Both the position numbers and the translations under genes were made by a program. Of a DNA stretch of 64,000 nt, positions 31,815-44,774 are shown in pieces. Source of the DNA: Symsagittifera roscoffensis (lineage: Eukaryota > Xenacoelomorpha > Acoela > Convolutidae); the NCBI RefSeq assembly GCF_963678635.1, contig NC_087070.1, forward strand, positions 17,021,318 through 17,085,317, given 5' to 3'. The stretch's first letter is position 1, and each line of letters begins with the position of its first letter. The notes under the pieces are model-generated. The model worked only from the letters and a program-made list of their open reading frames with translations. It was not told where the DNA came from and searched no databases.

Positions 31815-32450
31815 TTTCTGTGCTGCATATTAACGGGGATGTAATTCGTAGTTTAGAGGAAGCTCGTAGTTTAAAGGAATCGGACAATTTTACGAATGTT
31901 TTAAAAAAGTTTTAGAAACTTGGATAGGCTCAAAAAAAACTTAAATTCGAAACTTTGTACCCGTACTTGCAGGCTGATAGAAGTGTAATTCAGGGTTGCG
32001 ATTCTAATGCCGAGACTTGCACTTTCAAAAGCTGGTAGTTTTGGAGATGTGGACGATTTAACGAATTGTCAAAATGTTCTAAAACAAGTTTGAAGTCAAA
32101 ATTTAGTACCCGTGGTTGCATATCAACAGGAGGTAGTTAAGAAGATATGAACATCTTTACGAATAGATTTTAAAAGTTTTAGAAATTTAAAATGAAACTC
32201 AAAGAAAAAAGTTTCAAATTAAAAGTTTTGTACCCGCATTTGCATGCTGACGGGGGTCTATTCAATCTTCCAGAAGCTCGTACTGTAGAAAATATAGATT
32301 TTGTAAAACTTCAGCAATAAAGTTTTTACCCTTATTTTAACCGTATTTGCATGCTAACGGTGGTGTTAATTAGCTTTGTGATTGTAATACCAAAGCTTGG
32401 CCTTCCAAACGCTCGTAGTTAAGATTAAAACGATTGAACGAATCCTACTG
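31815..32450 (+). repeat. Degenerate tandem repeat, units roughly 100-190 bp
   Basis: At least four units carry variants of GTACCCGTATTTGCATGCTGACGG, followed by GAAGCTCGTAGTT-like and TTTACGAATNNTTTNAAA-like segments (anchors near 31960, 32110, 32230 and 32340). Confidence 0.55.
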
Positions 32451-32599
32451 TCATCTCTGAGTCCCATTTCTAACGAATAAAGTGGATGAACTGCTCAAAA
32501 TATTTGTGATTGACCGGAGAATTTTATTCGTTAATTTTTTTTATTAGGCTAGGAAACAACTGAAGATATAATTTTTATCGCGGACCGATTCCTGCTTTC

Positions 32600-33850
32600 A
32601 AAACATCTATCCAATTATTCAAATCGTTTTAAGATATGAAAACAAATTGAAATTATTCATATTCAATTATTCAAAACGTTTTAAGATATGAAAACAAATT
32701 GAAAGGTATGTTTTATTTTTCAGCAACTTGCTTGAAAAATTTTTTACTTTTCTCGAATCGACTCAAGCTATGAAAAATTTGATGCTTTTTTAGAATCGAC
32801 TCAAGCTATGCAAAACACTTGATATATTTCAAATTTCTGTTCATGAGCTTGGTTGAAAACAATTTAACTTTTCCGAATACATTCGGCTAATAAGACAGCC
32901 TAGAATTCATCAAATTTTTGTTCAGTAGATTGACTAAAAAAGCTTCTTGCTAACCTATCTACGCTATAAATAAACTGGAACTGTTTTAAAATTTGGTCGC
33001 TTTATCGGTTCAGAGTTTTTTGCTCATGCTCTAATGCTGGCTCCAAAAAATTTCAATTTCTCGATCATAGAATCAAACTAGAATATCAAATAAATCAAAA
33101 TTTTGAATGCTTGAATGGCTTTCCTCAGGAAAAATTTTTGGCCAATCGACTCCTGTTATGGGAGTTTCATGGCTTGGTGAGAAAAGGTTTAACTGCAGTG
33201 CTTGGCTAGTTTTTCAGAATTGAATTCAACTTTTTGTGTGCAAATTCATGCAATGAATTAACTTAAAAGCTTAATAAGTTTCATATCTTGAATAGCTTGC
33301 TAAAAAACTGAAATTATTTTGCGAACTGATATACGCAATGAAATGACTTTAAAAATTTCTGTTTCATTGTTCGAAATGTTATTTCACAAAACTTTAACAG
33401 TCAGAAGTTTCTTGCTTTAAGTTTCATAGCTTGAATGGCAGGCTTATGAAATTAATTTTTTGTTAATAGGTTTGAGGTATGAAAACCCACAAAATTTTGT
33501 TTCAATGTCTTGCTTGGAATCATTTCTGATTTAATTTTGATCGGATTTATGGTATGAAATAGCTTGAACGGTATCAAAGTTTTATCGCTTGAATGACTTG
33601 TCTAGAAAAGTTTTGCGAACCTTGTTTCAGCTGAAATATGTTTTAATTATTTCAAAGATGGCCTCGAAATACCTAAAATTTTGCTGAACGATTCACGATA
33701 TGGAATAACTATTCACGAACCTGAAGTAGTTCAAAGTTTTATTTTTTATTACTGGAAAAGCTTGCTCAGAACAAGTACTTTTTTGCGAGCCAATTGATTA
33801 ATGGAAACAGGTTGGCTAGTTTTTTTAACAAGCTCATGAAGCTGAATCTA
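32600..33850 (+). repeat. Degenerate AT-rich tandem repeats
   Basis: A 54-bp direct duplication (about 32617-32700; ATTCAAAACGTTTTAAGATA) and many loose copies of a unit around GAATCGACTCAAGCTATG and CTTGAATGGCTTGCT. No coding signal. Confidence 0.5.
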
Positions 33851-36429
33851 GGAGCCTCCTATCACCCAAAAAAACACAATAAAAGTTGGTGTCGTTTTAC
33901 GGTGTCGTTTTACGTTCATATAAAGTTACTTAGTTTTTATGTTTTTAATTTGAGCATTTGGACGTAGTTGAATTGAAAAAATATATGAGCTTAACTAGTT
34001 TTTTTTTATTTTTTGATTATTTAGTTTTCTTAATGTTTGCTGTCATTTTAACGCTAGAGCTCAGAAACAAAATTGATTAACCAAAATGGTTGTGTAAAAA
34101 GCTATTTTTGATAATGAAAATCTCAAAAAAATGGTTTTTTTCCCATGCTATCACAAGTATTAAAAATAACCCCAATTCTACTCCGAAAATATGATCCCCC
34201 AATTTGTCCTGATTTTTGAGAAAATTGCAGTCTTAGTAATTTTTTTAGATTTCTTGAAGATTTTGGTCATTTTTGAAAAAAAAAGTTTGTTTTGCGTGAG
34301 TACGACGGGAAGTGGTCAACATACTTGTGCATCTAGTGGCAAAAAGCTGATGCACAACCTGTAGCTTTTGAGAGATATTGTTTTTTTCTGACAAAATAGA
34401 ATCATCTGAGAAGAAAGAAAAAATGTTCTTTCTGAGGTGCTACAGCAGGAGTTCAATATGGCCATGCTTCTCTGATTATTACCTTTTTACTATATATCAC
34501 ATTTTCTGACACTCTAGATTAAAATTAAATTGAATTTATTAATAATCTAATCGGTGTTTCATTAAATGGCAGTAGAATAGAGTAGGCTCTCAGTATATCT
34601 TTTGCTTAATCTAAACGTCTTTGATAGATTTTTTTGTTTAAACAATATGTTTGAATTTGTTAATACTATGTTTTGTACTTGCTTGGAGAAATAAATTCTT
34701 TCTTTCTTTGATCGAAATTTGTGTTCTGGACGTATGCGTTATTGACAAGTTTGTCCAAAAAAATTGAAACTGTTTTACTTTGTTTGACCTCGTGATCTTC
34801 TAAGCTTTGATCTTTAATCATCGTTTTCTAATTAGTTTTTGCTAAATACCCGTTGTAGACTCAAAGTAAGAAAATTTTCAAAAAATAGTTGCTGGAAAGT
34901 GAGAAGTACCGTTTGGCAAGCGGTCTATTCCATGGTTATGAGATCAACAGAATAAAAGTTGTAATCTCGACTCCGACCAAAATTTTCGCAGTTCCGTCAA
35001 AATTGGAAATAGTAAAAACCAAAATGGGGTGAATTAATTTAAAGTCTAAATGGGTCCACCTAATCATGTCAGAAGAAAAAGGAACGGTAAATGGTCAATT
35101 ACAAAGCCGTTTTCAAAATGGCATTTACTAAATTTTGCAGTGTTCCAGAAAAAATTAGTTTTGGAAAATTACAATATGATTTATTACTGGGCAACATAAT
35201 CTTCAGAATTAAAAATGAAGTTAAATTATACGAAAGCTCCGGCCAATGCGGAAACGTTTTTGATAATTTTCTTGTAGTGTGGTTTCGCGAATGGTTTTGC
35301 TTAGTGCACATTTACTCAAACCAAGCTTTCCGCGCTTTGGTGTATCTTAAAAAGTATCGAGTGTGAATAAACCAGCCGAAGAATAAACCGGCCTAAAATG
35401 CGCGGAGTATAAAAGCCAGCCGAAAAGTTATGTCATATCAATGAAATTTGAAAGACTTGCGCAACTGTTACTTAATTCTTACATAACTAATATTTATCAG
35501 TTACGTAGCTTCGACTTATTTGTACTTTGGCTTGTTTGTATTTCGGCTGGTTAATTTACCACCAAAGTATCAATGAGTTTCAAAAATGTTGGGAGCCTTG
35601 CGTTCACCAGTTTGACAAAGTTGACCTTTAAATATTCAAAGGGCATTGTTGGTTTTCAGTTGACCTTATTTAACACGTTGTTGGTAACCTCTGCTCTTAA
35701 TTTCGGATCTCAATTTCCCACATGCTTAGAAAATCTACCAACATATTTATCCTCATAATAAGATGTGCTGACCAGTTGAAATGCGTGCTTCTGGAAAGTT
35801 TTCAGCGCAGTTGACACGTCACTTACTGGAAAAAGGCAGTGCTTCTATCTGAAATTCCCTGAGCATGTCCGAAAGCTCGCGGAACTGTAGATCAATCTTG
35901 TTGTTTCTTGTATTCCCAGCAAACTTGATAATTTTATTGCTTTAAGTTTTATAGTTGTGAAAAATGATTGTTTTTTTTTGGTAGGTTTTGGGCATTTATA
36001 TTATCATGGCATTCTTTTTTTGCCAAACGTAAGGTTTTTCGTACATCAAATGGGTTTTGGAGTTCTTAGTCCTGAACGAACTTGACCATTAAAAGTTGTA
36101 TCATGGTGATTTTCGTCCCTGTTTTCCTATTCGTTTCAGATTTTTTGTGTATTCTGTTTAAAACCTTTTCTATATCTAGATCAAAGACGATCAAGGATAT
36201 TAATCAGAAGAAAAAAGAATATGTAATTACATAAATTTTCGCAAATTTTGATATATTGATTCGACAGAGTTTTTTTTTTCCGTTTTTAATCTGTGATTTT
36301 TTTGTGTTCATCTAACAATTTTCTTGTCTAAGCTTAATACTTTTCTGGCTACGAGCAGCTAATGAATGTTTTATTTTGAACAGAAATTGTTTTTCTACTA
36401 TTAAGTTTTATTCTTTTAGATAGCGTCCA
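33851..36429. other. Intergenic sequence, no gene seen
   Basis: AT-rich. AATAAATTCTTTCTTTCTTTG at 34690-34711 looks like a retroposon 3' end; its inverse, with the same AAAGAAAGAATTTAT signal, recurs at 61385 and 62092. Small frames (35091-35366 and others) resemble nothing. Confidence 0.4.
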
Positions 36430-36433
36430 ATAC
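36430..36433. repeat. Target site duplication, left copy
   Basis: ATAC, matched at 55293-55296. The empty site would have read CCAATACTGGAATGG. Confidence 0.75.
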
Positions 36434-36845
36434 TGGAACCTGATCTAAACTACATTTTATTATTGGATAAATTAGATATTTTACCACTGTAAAATATTTA
36501 ATATTAACAAATCATAATCCATCTAACTAACAACCCACTTATTTGTAAGTGCTGAAATTACTTGTAATTTCAGCACCAGAGAGATTTGAATTTAACTTAG
36601 AAATTAGTTACCTCCTCTCCAAGAGAACTAAAGCAGTTGCAATAAGCCAGTATACTCTAGATCTATTGAGCCTAGCAGAGACTAGTTAAACACCCTGAGA
36701 CTAGTAGATATAAGAGTAAGATTAGGATCGGTATTAGACTAAGAAGTTGCACGAATCTATCCGGCCGAAAATAAGATAGCGTGACGAGCAGACGGTGTAC
36801 CCTATCCGAAATTACTCTATGAGTTAACCTGAAGGACCCAACTCA
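36434..36845 (+). repeat. 5' LTR (412 bp)
   Basis: Starts TG, ends CA. Contains a perfect 13-bp-arm palindrome at 36549-36576 (GTGCTGAAATTAC, 2-nt loop, inverse) and a TATA-like GATATAAGAG at about 36706-36715. Confidence 0.93.
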
Positions 36846-36847
36846 TC

Positions 36848-36865
36848 TGGTGCGACCATAAGTCT
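36848..36865 (+). promoter_or_regulatory. Probable primer-binding site
   Basis: TGGTGCGACCATAAGTC starts two bases after the LTR, where Ty3/gypsy elements have a site beginning TGG that pairs with a tRNA 3' CCA. The matching host tRNA could not be named. Confidence 0.55.
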
Positions 36866-38142
36866 CGAATAAAGACTTAAATAGCTTAGAATTAACCAAA
36901 AATAGATTAGAAAATAGACAAAACATTTTCAAAATGTTACACGACAATAACTTAATTGAAATGTCTCTACGACTCAATAGATCTGAGCCGCTATTCCGCA
37001 CAATACGAGAACTACCCGGTATTGGAAAAAGACCTCGGACAAGAGACGACATACGACTACATAGAAACTTACCATTTAGTTTCATGGTTGTACGGCAAAA
37101 GCCAACACACACTTTTATATTTAAAATCTCATTAGCAATGAATTTAGATTTTCATTTGCAAACATAAAATCCTTGAAGGAAATCTTCAATGATTATTTTA
37201 GGCGCTAAACAAAATTACTATTGTACAATAACGATTGATAAAAACATCTCAAATCGTTCCCTCAACTTTGCAGTATTATATAAAACATATTTGAAAAATA
37301 TTTATTGAAAACAAAAATAAAAATTAGTAGCATGACAATAAATTGTTAGTATATATAAATCATCCTGTTGTTCCAGCTTCATCACCTAAACATAACAGCA
37401 ATCCTAAATCAACTAATATCATCAAAAATTAAAACCTTTTACCAAAATTTAAATTAATCTACACTTAATCTTATTTAATCTTAAACCAGATCATCAAGGC
37501 TTTCCTTGGATCTAAATTAATTTTCTATCTTATAAATTTTATATTCTGATCATCAAGGCTCATCCTTGGATCAAAAAGAACAATTTTGTTCTCCCCCACC
37601 CACTTATCAAGTGTCTAACGACCTCAAACGTCGATTCACTATCCAACCTTTTCAAAAAGACCCAGGACTAATAGAAATTTTTTTTATAACACTAACCATT
37701 CAAATTAGGCTAAACAGTGAAGAACTTCGGTTATTCATCCTTGAATTGAACCCTCCTCTTACCTGACCCAGGATAAACCTTAAACTTAGTAAGTTTAAAA
37801 TAGTATCTAACGAACTACTTGTGTTCTAATTATACCTGAACCTTGTGGATCGATTTACTATTCTCCAACCCTTGAACACAATCACTACCCCTAAGTAAGA
37901 TTAAGTAAGTTAACACCTTAACTTAGACTATCCACGAGAAAGTAAAAATCATTCTTCGGAATCGATATACTTTTCTCTCCAACCCTGAACAAAAAGACCC
38001 ATGTTAAGCTAACGAAAAAATCGTAAGGACTAACAGTCTAGGAAATTAAAATCACTAATAACTTCTTGCATCCCTCATCCTAAACCATATGTCATACAAA
38101 AATTTAGGAAATAATCAAACAATAGTTTAACACAATTGTGAA
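36866..38142 (+). other. Retroelement leader
   Basis: About 1.3 kb without a convincing gene; small frames at 36934-37167 and 37566-37766 resemble nothing known. Two nearly identical stem-loops, CAAGG...CCTTGGATC, lie at about 37494-37512 and 37551-37572, each preceded by GATCAT. Their position in the 5' leader would suit RNA dimerisation or packaging, but that is inference. Confidence 0.5.
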
Positions 38143-39048
38143 ATAGACAACCAAAAATACGATCTTATAAAAACCCACATACACAAACTGTTGGATACAT
38201 CCGAACAAAACGACAAACAATAAAAAGAAAAATTATAAGTAAACAAAGACAGATAACACGAAAAAGATTTTCAAAAAATAGAAATGCACTTTCCGAATCA
38301 GAAGCCAGTAGTCTAGACGCACTATATAAATTAAAAGAATCATTAAATATAAATTGCCCCATCCATGATCAGTTATATTTTTCCGATTCAGAAACAACTT
38401 CAAACTCATCAAAAAGAGGAAAAAGAAGAATAAAAAAGCAATATAAACACAAACCAGTACATCTATACAATTGGAATCAACCAATTAGACATATTGATAA
38501 TTATATATTAACAGTCATCAAACGAAAAAATGAGAAACACTCAGAGTGACGAAAGTCCAGATGAAGAAGCAGTTTTTCCCTTTCTTATAAACTCACTCAG
38601 TGATAGAGGACAAACACGATTTTGTAAAAACCTACTCGTAAATTTGTTTGAACTAGGAATCAGTCCATGCAAAGCAGAATTCCTGGATATAAAAATCAAA
38701 AAACGAATTATAGAACATTATTTGAAAGACATATGTAACCTAACACAACAATACGGAATCTACACCATAGAATTCAGCACACCACGAACAATTCATGGTA
38801 AATATGTAATCCAAACAGACGATATTGATTTAGAATTTTCAAAAGTATTCACAGAATATATCAAAAGCATACAATATCAAAATTCACAGAAAGCAAACTC
38901 CATATTCACCAACGAAGTTTTTGCAATATTATATAGTTATATATCTATATTAGAAAAAACGGAAGCTCAAAGTACATCACCAACCCAAACATACAAAAGA
39001 AAGAAACGAAATCACCGCATTTTCAACATTTTTAAACATAATCCGTGA
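38143..39048 (+). pseudogene. Retroelement gag region, N-terminal part (unrecognised)
   Basis: The frame is open from 38143 to the stop at 39046-39048, but its first ATG is at 38530, giving 172 residues. The stretch before the ATG is Lys/Arg-rich. The part after it (FPFLINSLSDRGQTRFCKN, then alternating helices) resembles no domain I can name. Reading continues in other frames across 39049-39108 into the next segment, so this is probably the N-terminal (matrix-like) region of one long gag precursor, broken by indels. Alternatively it is a separate accessory protein. Confidence 0.5.
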
Positions 39049-40325
39049 AAATTTCACCAATAATGATGTCTCACAAAACACTAAACATGATTTACAAAAA
39101 ATCTTAGCATGGTTTATAATAGATTATTTTACCCACAATTTAGATTTAATTGCACAAGCAAAAAAAATTTTAGACCCCAAAGTACCAATGACGACACTGT
39201 CATTGCAGAACAATCAGATTACGTTTGGGACCCTGAATGGTCTCATCCAGCATTTTTAAATATTCCAGCGTATATCTCAAGTCAAGCAATAAGTACAATA
39301 ACTTTTCACACAGATTATGTAAAAGTAATACCATTAACGATTGACGCAACACCATTAAATTACAATACATTTTTACCTGATACACGAAATAACAGCTTAA
39401 ATTCAACAGTCATACAAAACAAAAATCTCAATGGAACTAGAAATCTTACACAGCAAGATATTCAAACACCATCACACTTCATAAATGAAGAAGTAGTCCA
39501 AACAACAGTAACAACTACACAACAAAGTATTTCACCAATACGTCCAAATCTCACAACACCAAAAAATACAAATACATCACTACCACAAATAACCTTACAA
39601 TCGACCGTTAAACCCTCGGTTGCTCCAAAATATTCCCATATGGACTATCAGACATATAGACCAATGACAAAACCGTCAAAAACACGAAAAACATTCACAA
39701 AAAACATTTTTGCAGAACACAACTATAATTATGTACATCAATCAAAAACAAATCAACCCCCCCCCCCCCCCCCCCCGAAAAAATACACAAAACTTAAACC
39801 ACTTATGTTCTCATTATTGGAATCTTCCAAATACATCGACCAATTCAGTAAATTTCCCAGATAATCCACACCCTCCACAGGATTATAGTGAAAATTATCC
39901 ATGTTTTCAACAAAATAAGAATAAAAACAAACACCTTATAACACAAATTACTTATCATCTGATGATGATGATTACTATCAACCAGATATTTTTGCACCAT
40001 ATACTAAAGAACATCGCACACAGAGACCGCGACAATCTCAACCATCCCAAAATATGAAAAATTACCCACAAAATCCAACAGACATGCAAAATCAACAGCC
40101 AATGCATATACAAAACCTTTTTAACGCACAATCTTTTCAACCTATACAGCCACAAAACCAAATGATTATGCATTCTTACCAACCGACTTGCAAAATGAAA
40201 TACCACTTCCATATTACCTTCAACAACATGAAATAACAAAAAACCAACTTACAAACTTCTCGCAAATGCCAAATGCCGCAGAATCACTACAGATGACTAT
40301 GAATCCATACCTCATGGGTGGATGA
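39049..40325 (+). pseudogene. Retroelement gag region, Thr/Pro/Gln-rich linker
   Basis: A 251-codon frame (39109-39864) rich in Thr, Pro, Ser and Gln runs into a 20-base C tract at 39757-39776. After it, coding-like composition moves to other frames (39710-40057, then about 39955-40200 and onward), ending at an in-frame TGA at about 40323-40325. Acidic SDDDDYYQPD-like and Gln/Asn/Pro-rich segments are seen. Slippage in the C tract is an easy source of frame change. Confidence 0.5.
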
Positions 40326-40349
40326 TCAATAACATCGAATAAACCACTG

Positions 40350-40997
40350 ATGGTATTCACAGGAACAGACCCTGAATATTCTGTAGAAGACTATTTAAAC
40401 GCAGTCACAGCAAATTTAATTTTAAATATACGACCTGAACCAATTAATACACCACTCCATCAAAATTGGATACATAGACGCACAGCGTTAATTCAAAGAA
40501 CACTGGATGGCGCAGCCCAAAAATGGTTTTCAGTACTACCCATAGAAATAAAATCAGATTGGAAAAGATTCACACAGGAATTTTCAAAAATGTTCGATTC
40601 TGAAAGAAACAAACAACATCAAAGAGTTCTATGCAACGAAATACGCAGATTACCAAAGGAAACAATTAAACAATTAGCAGTTCGAATCGAAACACTAGTT
40701 CGAAAAGCATATTCACTTAATACACATGATTACAAAAACACAAAAATGACAGAAATTTTAATGATGACTTTAACACCTCAATTGAGGAAAATAGCTATAA
40801 AAAAGAGAGCATCTCATCCTTCCTCAATTCGAGAGCCAGATTTAGATTTTAGAAAATTAGTAGATAAACTAGAACAGACAGAAATCACAATGAATCTTGA
40901 AGAAACAGAAAATCTAAAACTACAGTATGTTAATCGGATTGAAACAAATACCACACATATAAATGACATACAAGAACCAGACACAGACCTGATTTAA
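40350..40997 (+). pseudogene. gag: Retroelement gag, capsid-like region
   Basis: 215 codons. Features of Ty3-type capsids: an opening FTGTDPEYSVEDYLNAV, RRTALIQRTLDGAAQKWF with the conserved Ala-X-X-Trp-Phe, FTQEFSKMF, and RLPKETIKQLAVRIETLVRK in the C-terminal half. The frame stops at TAA (40995-40997) in an A-rich run, and coding resumes one base shifted. Confidence 0.75.
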
Positions 40998-41914
40998 AAA
41001 AATCACTGAAATACTAAACATCTATGAAAAGAACCCAAATTTTAAAGGCAAACCATCTTTCAAAAAATGGTGTAATTATTGCCGACGATACGAACACAGT
41101 ATTGCCGAATGTAGACAAAATCAACAAAACAATCAGAATAAACCTCAAAAGCACAAAGAACCAAATAAGTCATGCTTTCAATTTATGAAAAAAGATCAAA
41201 ACCTACCAAACAAAAATATATATAGTAATAATAGTTCAGGAAAACCACTTCCAAGTAACTCAATTTATTCAAGAAATCAATCACCATATAACTCCAGTTA
41301 TAGAGGTAGATCGCCCGAACGAAGAAATTCACGAAATTTCTCACAAAATAGATACAGTCGATCGAATAGCCAAAATAACCAACATAGAAATAAGGATTCA
41401 CGATCGAATTCCAACCCAACAGAATTTGTTTCTGCATCCAGTTCCCATTCAAACCCAAGGAATAGACACTATTCCAACAATAAATCACGAAACTCATCAT
41501 ACAACAGAAATAGAAACTATTCAAACAATAGTAATAGAAGTTACTCCAACAATCGAAATCAAACCTATCCAAACAACAGATCAAGGAATAATTCATATAA
41601 TAGATCAAATTATCACAGTTCAAATGATAACTATCAAAACAGATCAAAAAATAATTCACAAAACCGAAACTCAAGTTACAACAATATATACAGAAATTAT
41701 TCCCAATCACCCTATAGGAATAATAACCGCTACCCCGATTCTAAACATCGATACAGAAGTAACACACCAAAGACACATAAATCAAGTGCAAACACATGAA
41801 GAAACAACTTCAGACCCCCCAGGTTTTGATGGCACAGGAAGTAACGAATTACAATTAAACCACATTAATTGTGAATCAACAGATACTGAATCAACAGTAA
41901 TACCATCTCTGTAA
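40998..41914 (+). pseudogene. gag: Retroelement gag, nucleocapsid region with zinc knuckle
   Basis: A CX2CX4HX4C knuckle (CNYCRRYEHSIAEC) is encoded at 41071-41112, followed by a long basic tract of Asn, Arg, Ser and Tyr repeats (to about 41740), typical of RNA-binding nucleocapsid tails. The frame then shifts and ends at 41914. The protease frame is open beneath it from about 41800, so a -1 gag-pol shift would be possible in an intact copy. Confidence 0.75.
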
Positions 41915-41916
41915 AT

Positions 41917-42699
41917 ATGATAACAATCGAAAATGACTATGAACCCATCATATATGAACAAGCCTTTAGTTCACACATATACGAAAATCAATTGGAACTT
42001 CTCCATAATTATTATACCACACCCATTAATAATAATACACAACCTATACAAGAAGTAAATGAAATTAATACTGTAATTAAACCTGATAAAAAAGACGAAG
42101 TACAATGCTCAAACACGAAACATTTTTATCAAAACATACAAAAAGAACAACCAAGAGAAAAAATTTGGACAATCCCACTTCTCCTAGAAAGTCCAAGAAG
42201 TAAAGAATTTCAACCACCAGATCTTGAAATTGATTTTTTAATTGACTCAGGAGCAGAACCAAATATAATTAACATTCCCACATGGAATGAAATTAAAACA
42301 CTGCACCCGAATTTAACACCTCTTGAAACATCTAGTAAATTGGAAACAGCACAAGGATCAACATTAGTAAACTATGGAAAAATCCAACTATTCCTTGTTC
42401 CCACAAGAACAATAGAACAAAACAAGATTTTGAACAAGTCATTTAAACAAACATTTCGTATTACTGATATTAAGCACAATATCTTTGGCATACCGTTTAT
42501 TACTAAATATATACCAACAATAAACATCTTAAATAGTAAAATCCATATCAAAGACAGATATACCAAAACGAAAAACACAGCCTTAACATTCTTCCAAAGA
42601 TTAAACAAACAACCACCATTTTTCTCAAAATTTTACCCCATTTATAATCAAGAACGGAAACACCTGAAACCATTATCAGAAAACATCTATAAATTTTGA
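41917..42699 (+). pseudogene. pro: Retroelement aspartic protease
   Basis: 260 codons with the active-site triad in FLIDSGAEPNII (Asp-Ser-Gly at 42244-42252) and a later hydrophobic-Gly segment, NIFGIPFITKY, as in retropepsins. It is in the same frame as the reverse transcriptase, separated by TGA at 42697-42699. Confidence 0.82.
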
Positions 42700-42750
42700 A
42701 TAAAACAAGTTCATCAGTATGACAAAAGTCAAAACAAACAACAGCTTTTT

Positions 42751-44769
42751 ATGTCAGATTTCGAATATAAACCCATTCACAAATTTTTCAAAATTACAAT
42801 CTCATCCATAAAATATCTAAAAAACACAAATTCCGATATTATTTCACTACATGTATATAATAATACACCATATCGAATAACACTACCTTTAGGACTATTA
42901 GGATGTTGTGAAACGAATGCTACAACTTCACCTGTAAATGAAGTAGCATATCGGGTAAATAATATATTACAACTATTAGATATTTGTCAATCAACAATTC
43001 TTGACGAAGAATTATCCATAAATAATATAATAAGTAATGAAAAAAGAAATACAGATTACTTCACAAAAACACCATATTTTAAACCAACATTCAATATAAC
43101 AAATTATACAAAAGAACAACAAAATTTCTTAACAATGTTTAGTTTTCAACATTCACAAATCACACAAGATGAATTTGACAAATTAGCAAAACAACTTATA
43201 AACTATTCCACAGTCTACGCAACACAAAGAGCAAGTGAAGTACCAATTCACTTACACGACAAGGTAAATAGATTACTTGATATTTTAGAACAATTTGAAA
43301 TTATATCACCAGTAAATAAGGAAGAACAACCAAAAGGTAATGCCTTCATCAACCCTGTTATCATCCTAGCAAAAGGTGAATCACTAAAAATAGTTTTAGA
43401 CGCTAGATATCTCAATTCACTAATTGACGAATCAAAATGCAATTGGCCTATTGAACCAATACAGGTTATCTTAACAAATATAAATGGTAAATACTTCACC
43501 ACCGCAGATATGAATAGTGCTTATAACCAAATGCCACTAGATGAACAATCACGACGCTTAACACAATTTGATATTGGAAATCAACAATACGAAATTAATC
43601 GATTATTATATGGAATATCCATAGGACCAGCAGCTTTTCCAGCTTTCATGATTAAAATTTTTAGACCACTAATACTCAAGAAAAATGCAATCACATATAT
43701 AGATGATGTTTTCATGCAATCACAAACTAAAGAAGAAATGTTTACAGTTTTGGAACATTATCATAAAATACTTCAGAACGAAAATCTGAAAGCAGCCCCC
43801 GATAAATCACATTTTTTCTTAACACGCGTTTAACTTCTAGGACAAAATATTGAACGAAATACAATCACCCCATTAAAATCACGCATTGATGCAATCCAAA
43901 AACTTCAACCACCTACAAATAAAAAGAAAATCGAAGAATTCCTTGGAATGTTGAATTTCTTAAGTAAATATGTTTACCAAATGCAGTTATAGTTAAGACC
44001 TTTCTATAACATCCTCAGACAACAAAATAATTTTGAATGGACCACTGAACATCAAACGCGATTTGAAGAAATTAAAAAACTTTTGACAGAGCAAATTTCA
44101 AACACAATTCCAGATCCAAATGAACCATTTTACGCAATGTGCGATGCTTCAAATTTTGGCATCGATGCAGCATTACTACAATCACATAGTGGAACAAGTA
44201 AAATGAATCTTATATCAGCAAATTTACGATTATTCACACAAGCCGAGCTACGACTCTCTACTCTAATGAGAGAATGTACAGTTATAATTTATACACTTAC
44301 AGAGTACGAATTTCTGATACTTAGATCAAAGCACCCAACAGTTCTATTTACAGATCATAAACCAATTATATTTCTCATCACACAAAAATCAAATCCTAAT
44401 CATAGAGTTTATAGATTTCAATTAATTTTAATGAAATTCCCAAACTTACATATAGTTTGGACAGCAGGAAAAAACCTTGCATTACCAGATACATTAAGTA
44501 GAAATACACCACCTGAACTACTTACACGAAAAACTACAGTTGAAATACCAAAAAGTATTAAATTCTATCTCGCAAAAGATGAAACATCACCCCGATTAGA
44601 ATGCAAATACGCAGTAAAAACTGACATTGATCAATCACAAATAAATAATCTACAACATTTTCCACTCTACTTAGATTGCCAAAATAATCACTACGAAGTT
44701 GATTTATTAGGCACATTACCTTCAAGCCAATTCCATACTCACAATGGATCAAAAATAATACTCAACTAA
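42751..44769 (+). pseudogene. pol: Retroelement reverse transcriptase and RNase H
   Basis: RT motifs in order: NPVIILAKG, LKIVLDARYLNSLI, FTTADMNSAYNQMPL (first catalytic Asp), YGISIGPAAF, TYIDDVF (YIDD at 43696-43707). Connection: EEFLGMLNFLSKY. RNase H: AMCDASNFGIDAALL (Asp), TLMRECTVIIYTL (Glu), LFTDHKPI (Asp), LPDTLSR (Asp), so all four acidic residues are present. In-frame stops at 43831 (TAA) and 43990 (TAG) break it; the frame changes near 44740-44770 before the integrase. Confidence 0.9.
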
Positions 44770-44774
44770 AGAAA

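Noticed and set aside
40995-41010. Programmed +1 frameshift between capsid and nucleocapsid (ATTTAAAAAAA)
   Set aside because: A shift inside gag has no clear precedent, and many other indels in this copy show that decay is a simpler cause; it would need to be conserved in other copies.
41183-41710. 175-codon Tyr/Cys/Asn-rich minus-strand frame
   Set aside because: Antisense shadow of the Asn/Arg/Ser-repeat nucleocapsid tail of the retroelement.
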